Assembly: GCA_963548945.1 (NCBI GenBank)
Contig: CAUUVR010000002.1
Span: forward strand, 62,001-126,000
DNA length: 64,000 nucleotides
Source of the DNA: Nanosynbacter sp963548945
GTDB taxonomy: Bacteria > Patescibacteriota > Saccharimonadia > Saccharimonadales > Saccharimonadaceae
Direction: 5' to 3'
The notes under the pieces were generated by a model. The model did no database searches. It saw only the letters and a list, made by a program, of their open reading frames with translations, and was not told the origin of the DNA. Position 1 is the stretch's first letter, and each line of letters starts with the position of its first letter. Made by a program: the position numbers and the translations under genes. This document shows, one piece after another, positions 40,690 through 48,721 of this stretch.

Positions 40690-41901
40690 ATGAAAAAATA
40701 TACGTATGAAGCCAGAGATAGCGCTAATAATAAAATAGTCAAATCAACTGTTCAGGCAGAAAGCGAGAATGCTGCTGCCAAGTTGCTTACCGAACAGGGT
40801 TTTGCGCCGTTAAAAATTGAGTTACAGGACGAAAAAGCGGGTTTTTTCGCGCGCTGGTCGAATAGAATTACCAGTAAAGATAAAATCATTTTTACGCGCC
40901 AGCTGGCGACGCTGATTGGCGCTGGTTTGCCGCTGGCTCAGAGCTTAAATACTGTTCAGGAGCAAACGGCTAACAAAAAAATGCGGGAAATTGCTCAGGA
41001 GGTTCTGTCTGATGTTGAAGGCGGGAAATCGCTGTCTGATGCTTTTGGTAAGCATCCGGAAGTTTTTGATAAGGTTTATATTGCGCTGGTTTCGGCAGGC
41101 GAAGCTTCGGGAACGATGGATGAGGCATTGAAGCGTTTGTCTGCTCAGCAGGAAAAAGATGCTGCTATGATAAGTAAAATTCGCGGTGCGATGACCTATC
41201 CGATTATTGTTTTAATAGTTATTATTATGGTGGTGGCTTTTATGCTCCTAACGGTGGTGCCGCAAGTTGAACAGTTGTATGACGATTTGAATAAAGATTT
41301 GCCGCTGCCAACGCTAATTATGGTTGGAACGGCTAATTTCTTTACTAGTTTTTGGTGGATACTTTTACTGATTGGCGGCGTGGGAATTTACTTTTTAGTT
41401 CAGTATCTGAAAACTGAACCTGGCATCAAGGCTAAGGATACGCTTAAGCTCAATATGCCGCTTTTCAAGGGAATGTTTCGCAAGCTGTATATGGCGCGGT
41501 TTACGCGGACAGGGCAGACATTATTAAGTACCGGTGTGCCAATGCTGGATATGCTAAAAATTACCAGCGACGCAGTTAATAATGTGGTGATTAAACAGAG
41601 TATCCATCATGCAGCGGATAAAGTGAAGGGCGGCAAGGCGCTTTCTACTGCCTTGAAAAATGAGGATTATTTCTTGGTTATGGTGCCGCAAATGATTAAA
41701 ATTGGCGAACAGTCAGGTAAAATTGATGAAATGATGGGTAAGACTGCTCAGGTGTATGAGAACGAATTAGACGAAGAAATCCGTGCAATTTCAACGGCGA
41801 TTGAGCCGATCTTAATGGTATTCTTAGCCTTGGTGGCGGCTCTTATGGTTGGGGCGATTCTATTTCCTATTTACAGCCTGGTCAATAACATACATATATA
41901 G
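40690..41901 (+). CDS. pilC: Type IV pilus inner-membrane platform protein PilC
   Basis: 403 residues, standard length. Two repeated cytoplasmic GspF/PilC domains (FTRQLATLIGAGLPLAQSL, about residues 66-84; and FTRTGQTLLSTGVPMLDML, about 271-289) alternate with three membrane helices (about 169-195, 215-235 and the C-terminal 368-395). It forms the cytoplasmic platform on which PilB and PilT act. Its end is followed by the pilin gene. Confidence 0.95.
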   Translation: MKKYTYEARDSANNKIVKSTVQAESENAAAKLLTEQGFAPLKIELQDEKAGFFARWSNRITSKDKIIFTRQLATLIGAGLPLAQSLNTVQEQTANKKMREIAQEVLSDVEGGKSLSDAFGKHPEVFDKVYIALVSAGEASGTMDEALKRLSAQQEKDAAMISKIRGAMTYPIIVLIVIIMVVAFMLLTVVPQVEQLYDDLNKDLPLPTLIMVGTANFFTSFWWILLLIGGVGIYFLVQYLKTEPGIKAKDTLKLNMPLFKGMFRKLYMARFTRTGQTLLSTGVPMLDMLKITSDAVNNVVIKQSIHHAADKVKGGKALSTALKNEDYFLVMVPQMIKIGEQSGKIDEMMGKTAQVYENELDEEIRAISTAIEPILMVFLALVAALMVGAILFPIYSLVNNIHI

Positions 41902-41927
41902 ACAAATTTGGCTTTTATGTGTATCAT
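41899..41927 (+). promoter_or_regulatory. Possible internal promoter of the major pilin gene
   Basis: TAGACA (41899-41904), 17-nt spacer, TATCAT (41922-41927). A real leader with a GAAAGGTGG Shine-Dalgarno site follows. Confidence 0.45.
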
Positions 41928-41984
41928 AAACGTAAGCGTTAAGCGTAAATTAATAAAAAAGATCATAGAAAGGTGGAAATTTTC

Positions 41985-42443
41985 ATGATCACTCAACAGA
42001 ACAAAAAAGGATTTACTATCATTGAGGTTGTTTTAGTCTTAGCGATTGCCGGACTTATCTTTTTGATGGTGTTTGTGGCACTGCCGGCTTTGCAGCGCGG
42101 TCAGCGCGATAGCCAGCGACGCAGTGATATTTCGCGTTTTATGTCGCAAGTTAACAGCTATCAAACGAATAATGGCGGTCGGGTGCCAGCTGCCAATCCA
42201 GATGATATGAAGAGATTCTTGAATAATTATATGAAACGGAGTTCCGGCGAATTTGTCGATCCGCAGTCTGGTAATAACTATACGGTAGGGTTTAGCGGAA
42301 ATCCTTCTACGTCGCATATAATATATGCTACCCAGATGAAGTGTAACGGCGAGGAGTTTACTTCAGCAGGATCGAAGAAGCGCGCCGTAGCTGTTCGTAT
42401 CAAATTGGAGGGTAGCGGTATTTATTGCCAGGATAATCAATAA
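41985..42443 (+). CDS. Major type IV pilin candidate
   Basis: 152 residues from the ATG at 41985; a GTG at 41973 is inside the Shine-Dalgarno region (AAAGGTGG). The class III leader MITQQNKKG is followed by FTIIEVVLVLAIAGLIFLMV, with cleavage after Gly and Glu at mature position 5. The outer head has a Gln/Arg-rich helix and two C-terminal cysteines (MKCNGE, IYCQDN) that would close a D-region loop. It follows pilC, has its own promoter and is followed by a terminator, all as expected for the abundant structural pilin. Confidence 0.85.
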   Translation: MITQQNKKGFTIIEVVLVLAIAGLIFLMVFVALPALQRGQRDSQRRSDISRFMSQVNSYQTNNGGRVPAANPDDMKRFLNNYMKRSSGEFVDPQSGNNYTVGFSGNPSTSHIIYATQMKCNGEEFTSAGSKKRAVAVRIKLEGSGIYCQDNQ

Positions 42444-42474
42444 TCAGGAATAGCGAAAGCCGATTTATATAATA

Positions 42475-42507
42475 AGCAGCTCCAGTTTACGGGGCTGTTA
42501 TTTTTTG
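42475..42507 (+). terminator. Terminator after the major pilin gene
   Basis: CAGCTCC (42477-42483) pairs with GGGGCTG (42491-42497), extended by weaker pairs, followed by TTATTTTTT. Confidence 0.8.
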
Positions 42508-42521
42508 TTACCATACTAGTT

Positions 42522-43403
42522 ATGGTAATGTTGATTTTGATTGGAATATTGGGTGCGGCGTTCGGCAGTTTTGCTGGCGCGCAGGTTTGGCGTTTACGGG
42601 CTCGCCAGCTTGTCGAAGATAAAAAGGCTGGCGAAAAAGTTAGTGCAAAGGAGTTAAAAAAACTATCCCCGTTGATTAAGAAAACATCTAAAGACCGGTC
42701 GCGCTGCTTGTCTTGCGGTCATATACTGGCGTGGTACGACTTAATTCCGCTGGTTAGTTGGCTATTGCTACGCGGCAAATGCCGTTATTGTAAAAAATTT
42801 ATCGGCTGGACGGAGTTTTTGTTAGAGGTTGGCATGACTGCACTGTTTGCTCTGTCGGTCTTCCTGTGGCCGATGCCGCTTACTGGTTTTTGGCAAATTA
42901 TGATGCTGGTTTTATGGCTGGCGGCGCTGGTGTTGCTGGCAATTTTGTTTGTTTACGACCTGAGATGGCTATTGCTGCCAGATATTGTTAATATTCCGTT
43001 TATTGTTTTAGGCGCAGTTTTCGCTAGCGTAAAATTATACCTATCGTCTGATTTTACTAGTACGCTGACTTCTCTTCTAGGCGCGGTTTTCGTACTGAGC
43101 GGTATTTATCTGCTGTTGTATCTGTTTTCAAAAGCGCGTTATGGCGAGGATAAAACGTGGGTCGGTTTTGGCGATGTTAAGCTCGGCTTGGGGTTGTCGT
43201 TGTTTTTAGGAAACTGGCTGCTGGCATTTGCGGCACTATTTGCTGCCAATCTTATCGGCACAATTTTAGTACTTCCATCAATGTTAACAGGTAAACTTCG
43301 CGGCAATTCCAGGATATCTTTTGGTCCATTGTTGATCGCTGGATTTTTGATAGTCTGGCTGTTTTCTGAAAGTATTTTGAATTGGTATCAATTTATTCTT
43401 TAG
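42522..43403 (+). CDS. pilD: Prepilin peptidase PilD
   Basis: 293 residues. The N-terminal cytoplasmic loop keeps both CxxC pairs (CLSCGH, CRYCKK) of bifunctional peptidase/methyltransferases. About seven membrane helices follow. The two aspartates of this membrane aspartic protease are in LFVYDLRWLLLPD and FGDVKLGLGLSL (GxGDxK motif). It cleaves and N-methylates the pilins at 10458, 41985, 43435, 44105 and 44646. Two start codons are possible, ATG at 42522 and ATG at 42528; CATACT at 42512-42517 would suit 42528 better. Confidence 0.93.
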   Translation: MVMLILIGILGAAFGSFAGAQVWRLRARQLVEDKKAGEKVSAKELKKLSPLIKKTSKDRSRCLSCGHILAWYDLIPLVSWLLLRGKCRYCKKFIGWTEFLLEVGMTALFALSVFLWPMPLTGFWQIMMLVLWLAALVLLAILFVYDLRWLLLPDIVNIPFIVLGAVFASVKLYLSSDFTSTLTSLLGAVFVLSGIYLLLYLFSKARYGEDKTWVGFGDVKLGLGLSLFLGNWLLAFAALFAANLIGTILVLPSMLTGKLRGNSRISFGPLLIAGFLIVWLFSESILNWYQFIL

Positions 43404-43417
43404 CAAACCGCCTATGC

Positions 43418-43423
43418 TATAAT
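43418..43423 (+). promoter_or_regulatory. -10 box of the minor pilin cluster
   Basis: TATAAT, 11 nt before the ATG at 43435; weak -35. Confidence 0.5.
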
Positions 43424-43434
43424 TAGAGTAAGTT

Positions 43435-44112
43435 ATGAAACGCCAAGACGGATTTACAATTATCGAAGTGACGCTGTTTTTGGCTGTCTCTGGATTCTTT
43501 GCGATTTCTCTGCTGGTTGGTGCTAGCACTGCTGTTCAGCGCCAGCAGTACCGCGATTCTGTGCAATCTTTTGCTAATTATTTGCGCTCCCAATATTCGC
43601 AAGTTATTAATGTAGAAAATGACCGCAATTTTGGCAAGTGCCCGATTGGCGGCGGCGATACGAATCGAGGGCAATCCGAATGTGTAATTTTGGGTAGATA
43701 TATTGAAACAGTTGCTGATGGCGATCATGCCGGTGACAGATATCGATCTTATCCAGTTTATGGACTTTACTCTAAAGCGGGCTCGTCCTGGAAGTATGCG
43801 CTTGGCGAATCTGCCTCTTATCAAGTGAATTGGGGTGCTAAAACTAAATTGGCGAACTCTAATACTAATATTTCGGTGCTTATGTACCGTGATCCAGAAT
43901 CTGGCGGCTTGCAAGTAAAATTATTCAACAGCCGTTTTTCTAATACTAATATATCCAAGGCATTTTCAGACAGCACTGTCTCTGATAATGAGATTTGTGT
44001 TTATGATGATGGCTGGATGTCGGGTGAGCGTCTTTCGGTATTTTTGCCGCGGCGTGCCGGATCTGCCGATGCTATAACTGTTGGTAATGCTAGAGGTTGC
44101 AGCAATGGGTAG
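43435..44112 (+). CDS. Minor pilin 1
   Basis: 225 residues. The leader MKRQDG is followed by FTIIEVTLFLAVSGFFAISL, a class III prepilin signal with Glu5. The outer domain has four or more cysteines (GKCPIGG, SECVILG, NEICVYD, ARGCSNG), suggesting disulfides, and ends with a beta-rich part. It is the first gene of a four-gene minor pilin cluster comparable in layout to the pilE/fimU-pilV-pilW-pilX order of other bacteria. It overlaps the next gene by 8 nt. Confidence 0.83.
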   Translation: MKRQDGFTIIEVTLFLAVSGFFAISLLVGASTAVQRQQYRDSVQSFANYLRSQYSQVINVENDRNFGKCPIGGGDTNRGQSECVILGRYIETVADGDHAGDRYRSYPVYGLYSKAGSSWKYALGESASYQVNWGAKTKLANSNTNISVLMYRDPESGGLQVKLFNSRFSNTNISKAFSDSTVSDNEICVYDDGWMSGERLSVFLPRRAGSADAITVGNARGCSNG

Positions 44113-44662
44113 GCGCATGTTTAATCGCGGAGATACGATTGTCGAGGTGGTTTTCGCTGTGACAATATTTAGCATGGTGGCTGTTGGGGCGATTTCAATT
44201 ATGAATAAGGGCGTGGCAATTGCACAGCAATCGCTAGAAATTACTCTAGTGCGCCAGCAAATCGACTCGCAAGCAGAAATGCTGCGCTATGTTCATGATA
44301 AAACAGGCAGTAATGATGCAACTTATGTTTCACTGTGGAAAAACATTTTACGCGAAAATCTGAAAGGATCCGGCGAAGTGCAGCAGGTCGTTGGTAGTAA
44401 TGGCGGTTCTTGCGGCGATGTGCGCAATAGCTTCTTCTTGCGTCCCAGCGGGAAAAATATTGTAAAAGGCGACGCTAGTCATTATGAAAATCCAGAAACT
44501 TACGCCAAGGTTGAAGGCACCAAGCCGTACGGGATATCTATTCAATTAACAAAGGGAAGCAGGCATTATGACGCGTATATTCAAGCCTGCTGGTATGGTC
44601 CTAGTGGTGCAGCGCCAACGACTATGGGGACGATTGTGAGGTTGTATGACAACGATGCATAG
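44105..44662 (+). CDS. Minor pilin 2
   Basis: 185 residues from the ATG at 44105, which overlaps the upstream stop (ATGGGTAG, 8 nt). The leader MGRRMFNRG is followed by DTIVEVVFAVTIFSMVAVGA; mature residue 1 is Asp instead of Phe/Met, which is unusual but tolerated in minor pilins, and Glu5 is present. Central part: IAQQSLEITLVRQQIDSQAE, PilV-like. Two cysteines lie in the outer domain (GGSCGDV, QACWYG). Confidence 0.78.
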   Translation: MGRRMFNRGDTIVEVVFAVTIFSMVAVGAISIMNKGVAIAQQSLEITLVRQQIDSQAEMLRYVHDKTGSNDATYVSLWKNILRENLKGSGEVQQVVGSNGGSCGDVRNSFFLRPSGKNIVKGDASHYENPETYAKVEGTKPYGISIQLTKGSRHYDAYIQACWYGPSGAAPTTMGTIVRLYDNDA

Positions 44663-45377
44663 TTATGATAAGAAAGGGTTTACGCTCGTCGAGCTGATGC
44701 TGGCGATGGTGTTTGTGTCGGTGTTGCTTCTGGCAATTGCTCTCACAGCAATTCAGTCGGGGAGGTTATATAACAGGGGTACGATTCTAAGAAGTATCAA
44801 TCAAGCGGGCCGCGATATTAGCGACAATCTTCGCCGCGATTTCCTTCAGGCTAATTCGCAGAAAATTAATTTGGGTGCTGATTCGGTAGATATGTCGGGA
44901 AGTGTTATTGAACATAAGTCTGCTTCCGGAAAAACTGGCGGTCGGATTTGTCTAGGTTATTATTCTTATGTCTGGAATGATGCTGTGGATAATGCAGCTT
45001 CCCGGCCGGATTTGGTGAAGTATGATTCTGGCGAAGCGATTAACTTTGTGCGCGTAGCTGACTCTGGCGGTAATCTATGCAGAAAAACTGAATCATCTGC
45101 CAGCAAATATCCGTACGTGATAAAAAAGAGCGACTCTACAGAATTATTAAAAGGATTAGGAGAGGATACTCTAGGCGTTCATTCGTTTGAGGTTAATAAA
45201 ATTACCTCTGGAGATGATGCCGAGGAGTTGTATAAAATAAGTTTGACGATCGGCACGAATAGGATAGGGGAGATAAATACAGTTAATCAACAATGCAAGC
45301 CGCCGTCTGACGATGAAGAAAATATACAATTTTGTGCAATAAATAAGTTTGAAACGATTGCGAGGACAAATGGCTAA
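44646..45377 (+). CDS. Minor pilin 3 (PilW-like)
   Basis: 243 residues. Leader MTTMHSYDKKG then FTLVELMLAMVFVSVLLLAI with Glu5. The outer domain holds AGRDISDNLRRDFLQANSQ, typical for PilW-like proteins. The end (QQCKPPSDDEENIQFCAINK) has two cysteines. The annotated start overlaps the upstream gene by 17 nt; a second ATG at 44655 would give an 8-nt overlap (ATGCATAG) as in neighbouring genes, so the start is uncertain. Confidence 0.78.
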   Translation: MTTMHSYDKKGFTLVELMLAMVFVSVLLLAIALTAIQSGRLYNRGTILRSINQAGRDISDNLRRDFLQANSQKINLGADSVDMSGSVIEHKSASGKTGGRICLGYYSYVWNDAVDNAASRPDLVKYDSGEAINFVRVADSGGNLCRKTESSASKYPYVIKKSDSTELLKGLGEDTLGVHSFEVNKITSGDDAEELYKISLTIGTNRIGEINTVNQQCKPPSDDEENIQFCAINKFETIARTNG

Positions 45378-46524
45378 TACATATAAACAGCGCGGTGCGG
45401 CGTCGCTATTTGCGGTGATTTTTGCAACATTATTATTGACCGTGCTGACAGTTGGTTTTATTAAGTTAATGATCCTTGATCAGCAGCAGGCGACAAACAA
45501 TAATTTATCGCAAGGCGCTTACGACGCTGCTTTGGCGGGCGTTGAGGATGCCAAACGGGTGGTGCGTGCTGCTCAAACTGGGAATACTGCTGCTACACAG
45601 GCATTGGTCAATTTTGGAGACACTTGTAATGTTATCAGAAGGTCTGGCGTAGTGAATGGAGCTTCTGACACGGAAACTATTGTTAAATCTGGAACTTTAT
45701 CTACTGGCCAGGTGTTCGATCAGGCTTATACCTGCGTAAAAATATCCATGAACACTAAGGATTTCATATATAAAGCCGTCGAGGATAAGTCGCAAGTTAT
45801 ACCCTTAAGGGCTACTGGTGATTTTGATACGGTGGTAATCGAGTGGTATAAAAGGGATGACGAGGGTAATTCTGGGGAAGACGCCACTTCTCCGGCGAAC
45901 GAGAGTAGTATGACTGGTCTTTTATATAACAAAAGTACGTGGGGAGCTAGTACCCCGTCGCTTATGCGCGCCCAAATAATTAATCCCGGCGAATCATTTA
46001 ATTTAGAACAATTAGACAAGACTGGCTCGACGATGTTCTTGCGCCCGTATGTACCGAGAAGCGATATTCCTAGCGCATCGCTGGAAAATGGTACGTCATT
46101 AACGGCCTCAGCTCATCCGCGAGCAACTGACGGACACGCTCACGATAATGATGTAAGTATAACTACTTGCAGTAAAAGCTTCCGATTTTCTGGCACGTAC
46201 GCTTGTAAGGCTTCTATAAATGTCGGTACTATAACCAGAAGCGCCAGCGCAAATGCATTTTTGCGGTTAAATTCAATATATAAGGGGGCTAGCGTTAAAG
46301 TTTCCTTAAAAAACGGGCATTCAATAGTGTCATTTGACGGCGTGCAGCCAGCAGTCGATTCAACTGGACGAGCAAGCAATTTGTTCAGGCGGGTTGAGGC
46401 GAGGCTGCAAATTGGCGATGATTTTGCTTATCCAGATAACGCCATAGAGCTGCTTAATAGCCTCTGCAAAGATTTTTCGGTAACTGATTCAGGGCATTCT
46501 TACGGAGAATGTAAACCTTATTAA
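45370..46524 (+). CDS. PilX-like minor pilus component
   Basis: 384 residues from the ATG at 45370 (8-nt overlap ATGGCTAA with the upstream gene). The N-terminus is QRGAASLFAVIFATLLLTVLTV, without the G-F-T-x-x-E cleavage pattern; PilX-type proteins of some lineages look like this. A helix with YDAALAGVEDAKRVVRAAQTG follows, then a long outer region with cysteines near TCNVI, YTCVK, TTCSKS, YACKAS and LCKDF. It is the last gene of the pilus locus, with stop codons of this gene and the convergent xer gene only 2 nt apart. Confidence 0.72.
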   Translation: MANTYKQRGAASLFAVIFATLLLTVLTVGFIKLMILDQQQATNNNLSQGAYDAALAGVEDAKRVVRAAQTGNTAATQALVNFGDTCNVIRRSGVVNGASDTETIVKSGTLSTGQVFDQAYTCVKISMNTKDFIYKAVEDKSQVIPLRATGDFDTVVIEWYKRDDEGNSGEDATSPANESSMTGLLYNKSTWGASTPSLMRAQIINPGESFNLEQLDKTGSTMFLRPYVPRSDIPSASLENGTSLTASAHPRATDGHAHDNDVSITTCSKSFRFSGTYACKASINVGTITRSASANAFLRLNSIYKGASVKVSLKNGHSIVSFDGVQPAVDSTGRASNLFRRVEARLQIGDDFAYPDNAIELLNSLCKDFSVTDSGHSYGECKPY

Positions 46525-46526
46525 AT

Positions 46527-47447
46527 CTAGTCAGTATCGCTATGAAACCGCTCGTGGATATCTTTAAGGTGCTGGTCGGTGACATGGGTGTAAACTTGTG
46601 TAGTAGATATATTGCTGTGTCCCAGTAGCGACTGAACGGATCGCAAATCTGCGCCATTCATCAGCAGATCAGTGGCAAAACTATGACGCATGGTGTGCGG
46701 GCTGACGTGTTTTGTGATGCCGGCTAACCGAGCATATTGGCTAATCATTCGCTGAATACTGCGGGCGCTTAACCGCCTATAGTCTCCCGATAGATTTGGC
46801 GCGGCATTTCTTCGGCTATAGCTTAAGAATAGGGCTGGTAAACTATCTGTCCTGACATCCAAATACGATGAAACATGTTCGGCGGCGCTCTTTGAAATAA
46901 AAACCGGACGATCTTTTTGGCCTTTTCCGCGCACCATAAACTCGCGCCGTGATAAGTTTATATGGTCGCGATTCAAATTCACCAGCTCCGAGACTCGCAA
47001 ACCGCTGGAAAATAATAACTCAACGATTGCTCGATCGCGCAGACCGGCTTCGGTGTCGGTTGGTATCTGATTTATCATTCGTACAACTTCGTCATATTGT
47101 AAAAACGTAACTTGTTTTCTGATGGTTTTAGGTAAGATGATTTTATCGGCAGCCAAAGATGTAATATTCCGGCGTGATAAATAAGTTAAAAACCCGCGCA
47201 GAGCAATTAAATGGTAGCTTTGGGTGATTAAAGACAACTCTTCATTTGTCGTTTCATTTTTGTATCTATTGAGCCAAAGCCTGTATCGGCGAATTACTTC
47301 TGATGTAATTTTATCAACAGTAATATCACCAGCAAAATCTATGAAGCGCTCTAAATATAATTGATAATTAGCAATTGTTTTTGGACTGCGGCCGCCTTCA
47401 ACTTCTAAATGCTCTAAGAAATCGGTTAACGCTTCTGATATAAACAT
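46527..47447 (-). CDS. Tyrosine recombinase XerC/XerD-like
   Basis: 306 residues, the length of XerC/D. An N-terminal SAM-like core-binding domain (LTDFLEHLEVEGGRSPKTIANYQLYLERF) precedes the catalytic domain with Arg in SSGLRVSELVNL, Lys in VRGKGQKDRPV, the HTMRHSFATDLL box (HxxR), His in LLGHSNIS and the nucleophilic Tyr in TTQVYTHV. It probably acts with FtsK on dif sites. Nothing nearby suggests an integrated element, so a chromosomal housekeeping role is preferred. The -10 TACAAT ends 6 nt before the ATG. Confidence 0.92.
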   Translation of the reverse strand: MFISEALTDFLEHLEVEGGRSPKTIANYQLYLERFIDFAGDITVDKITSEVIRRYRLWLNRYKNETTNEELSLITQSYHLIALRGFLTYLSRRNITSLAADKIILPKTIRKQVTFLQYDEVVRMINQIPTDTEAGLRDRAIVELLFSSGLRVSELVNLNRDHINLSRREFMVRGKGQKDRPVFISKSAAEHVSSYLDVRTDSLPALFLSYSRRNAAPNLSGDYRRLSARSIQRMISQYARLAGITKHVSPHTMRHSFATDLLMNGADLRSVQSLLGHSNISTTQVYTHVTDQHLKDIHERFHSDTD

Positions 47448-47453
47448 ATGCTT

Positions 47454-47482
47454 ATTGTACTTGCCTCTGTAAAGTTTATCAA
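47454..47482 (-). promoter_or_regulatory. Promoter of the xer gene, leaderless arrangement
   Basis: On the minus strand: TTGATA (47482-47477), 17-nt spacer, TACAAT (47459-47454), 6 nt before the ATG at 47447. Confidence 0.7.
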
Positions 47483-47504
47483 ATTAGCGAATTTCTGATA
47501 TTAT
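47476..47504 (+). promoter_or_regulatory. Promoter of ndk, sharing its -35 with the xer promoter
   Basis: TTATCA (47476-47481), 17-nt spacer, TATTAT (47499-47504). It gives a leader with an AGAGGAGA Shine-Dalgarno site. The -35 bases overlap those of the divergent xer promoter. Confidence 0.55.
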
Positions 47505-47536
47505 ATAGCATAACAAGTTAACAGAGGAGATGTCAT

Positions 47537-48061
47537 ATGGCGGATAATAAGAAAAAGTATTGCGGTGTTGAGAGAACGCTTGTCGTTTTCAAGCCCGATG
47601 CGGTGCAGCGGGGGATTGTCGGCGAGATTTTGCAAAGATTTGAACGCGTTGGATTAAAAATGGTTGGAATTAAGATGGCAGCGCCAGACCGGGAGCATTA
47701 CTATCATCATTATGAAGATATCGGCAAGATGGTGACTCGCCGCGGCGAAGATACATTTAACGTCACGCTTGATTTTATGATGAACGGTCCGGTAGTCGCT
47801 GTGGTATTTGAGGGCGTTGAGGCGGTGGAATTAGTGCGTAAAATTGTTGGTCCTACTGAACCAAAGGCGGCTGATATGGGAACGATTCGCGGCGATTATT
47901 CGCACATGAGTTTTGGGTATGCGGATGAGTGCCAAAAGGGCGTACCAAATTTGATTCACGCGTCTGGCGATCCAGAGGAAGCTGCCCAAGAAATTGCCCA
48001 TTGGTTCGATAAAGAAGAGCTGATGGATTACCATATGCTAAACGAGAAGTTTACGCGCTAG
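47537..48061 (+). CDS. ndk: Nucleoside diphosphate kinase
   Basis: 174 residues, about 25-30 longer than most bacterial Ndk (140-150). The start TLVVFKPDAVQRGIVGEIL and active-site end VPNLIHASGDPEEAAQEI (with the phosphorylated His) match the family. The extra length is partly an insertion between TIRGDYSH and the active-site loop (MSFGYADECQKG), and partly the C-terminal ending LMDYHMLNEKF. Such long forms with a Tyr/His-rich insert also occur in archaea and some candidate phyla. It transfers phosphate among NTPs and dNTPs. Confidence 0.93.
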   Translation: MADNKKKYCGVERTLVVFKPDAVQRGIVGEILQRFERVGLKMVGIKMAAPDREHYYHHYEDIGKMVTRRGEDTFNVTLDFMMNGPVVAVVFEGVEAVELVRKIVGPTEPKAADMGTIRGDYSHMSFGYADECQKGVPNLIHASGDPEEAAQEIAHWFDKEELMDYHMLNEKFTR

Positions 48062-48088
48062 GCTGGTCTTTCCTGAGGGCTGCCGTGG

Positions 48089-48094
48089 TATAAT
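48089..48094 (+). promoter_or_regulatory. -10 box of the tRNA-Arg transcript
   Basis: TATAAT, 8 nt before the first base of the tRNA. Confidence 0.65.
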
Positions 48095-48102
48095 TAGTAT
48101 AT

Positions 48103-48179
48103 GCCTCGGTAGCTCAACTGGATAGAGCAGATCCGTCCTAAGGATAAGGTTGCAGGTTCGACTCCTGCCCGGGGTACCA
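48103..48179 (+). tRNA. tRNA-Arg (anticodon CCT)
   Basis: Acceptor stem GCCTCGG/CCGGGGT, D-arm GCTC/GAGC, anticodon stem GATCC/GGATA (one G-A mismatch at the base) with loop GTCCTAA (anticodon CCT, codon AGG), T-arm GCAGG/CCTGC with TTCGACT loop. The CCA end is encoded (48177-48179). The ATG of the next protein gene begins 5 nt after CCA. Confidence 0.95.
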
Positions 48180-48184
48180 TAGAT

Positions 48185-48721
48185 ATGACAGAGGGTACGG
48201 TTGAAAAGCAGTTTGATGGCCAGCGAGATGGAGAGCGGCTATTGTTTGTATTTCGCCGCCATATTATTGCTATGAGAAAGGGTTTTTACCTGCTTTTAGT
48301 TCCCATGGCAATTGGGGCGCTGCCGTTTCTTATTTGGCAAGATAACCTTAATTTATTATGGGTGTTTGTAGGTAGTTTCGTGTTTGGTTTGATCATGTTT
48401 TTATACCATTTTTTAATGTGGTTTTATACATACTATATTGTGACCGATCAGCGGATTCGCCAAATTACGCAGCACGGTTTTTTCGGCAAGGACGTTATTG
48501 AGTTACGCCTGTCAAAAATACAAAATATCAGCTATAATGTGCCGGGGTTTAGCGGCGAAGTATTTAAGTTTGGTACAATAGTCATTCAGACGTTTGTAGG
48601 CGATTTAGTAATAAAAAATGTCGAACATCCAGATGAAATCTATAATAAACTGCAAGACGCGGTTGAGCTGTCGGCTAAGAAAGAGGGGGACGATAATGAA
48701 GAAGTTATTGAAGTGGAATAA
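48185..48721 (+). CDS. Bacterial PH-domain membrane protein
   Basis: 178 residues. Two adjacent membrane helices (about residues 35-52 and 58-82, GFYLLLVPMAIGALPFLIW and the next) precede a bacterial PH-like domain: YIVTDQRIRQITQHGFFGKDVIELRLSKIQNI, then FGTIVIQTFVGDLVIKNVEHP, typical of YdbS/bPH2 proteins. The function is unknown in general; some members act in envelope homeostasis. The ATG lies 5 nt after the tRNA-Arg CCA end with no separate promoter, so it must be read from the tRNA promoter. It overlaps the following gene by 26 nt. Confidence 0.83.
   Translation: MTEGTVEKQFDGQRDGERLLFVFRRHIIAMRKGFYLLLVPMAIGALPFLIWQDNLNLLWVFVGSFVFGLIMFLYHFLMWFYTYYIVTDQRIRQITQHGFFGKDVIELRLSKIQNISYNVPGFSGEVFKFGTIVIQTFVGDLVIKNVEHPDEIYNKLQDAVELSAKKEGDDNEEVIEVE

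Noticed and set aside
46527..47447. Xer-type recombinase as integrase of a mobile element
   Set aside because: No attachment-site repeats, no tRNA disruption (all three tRNAs are intact) and no phage or plasmid genes nearby; length and motifs match housekeeping XerC/D.
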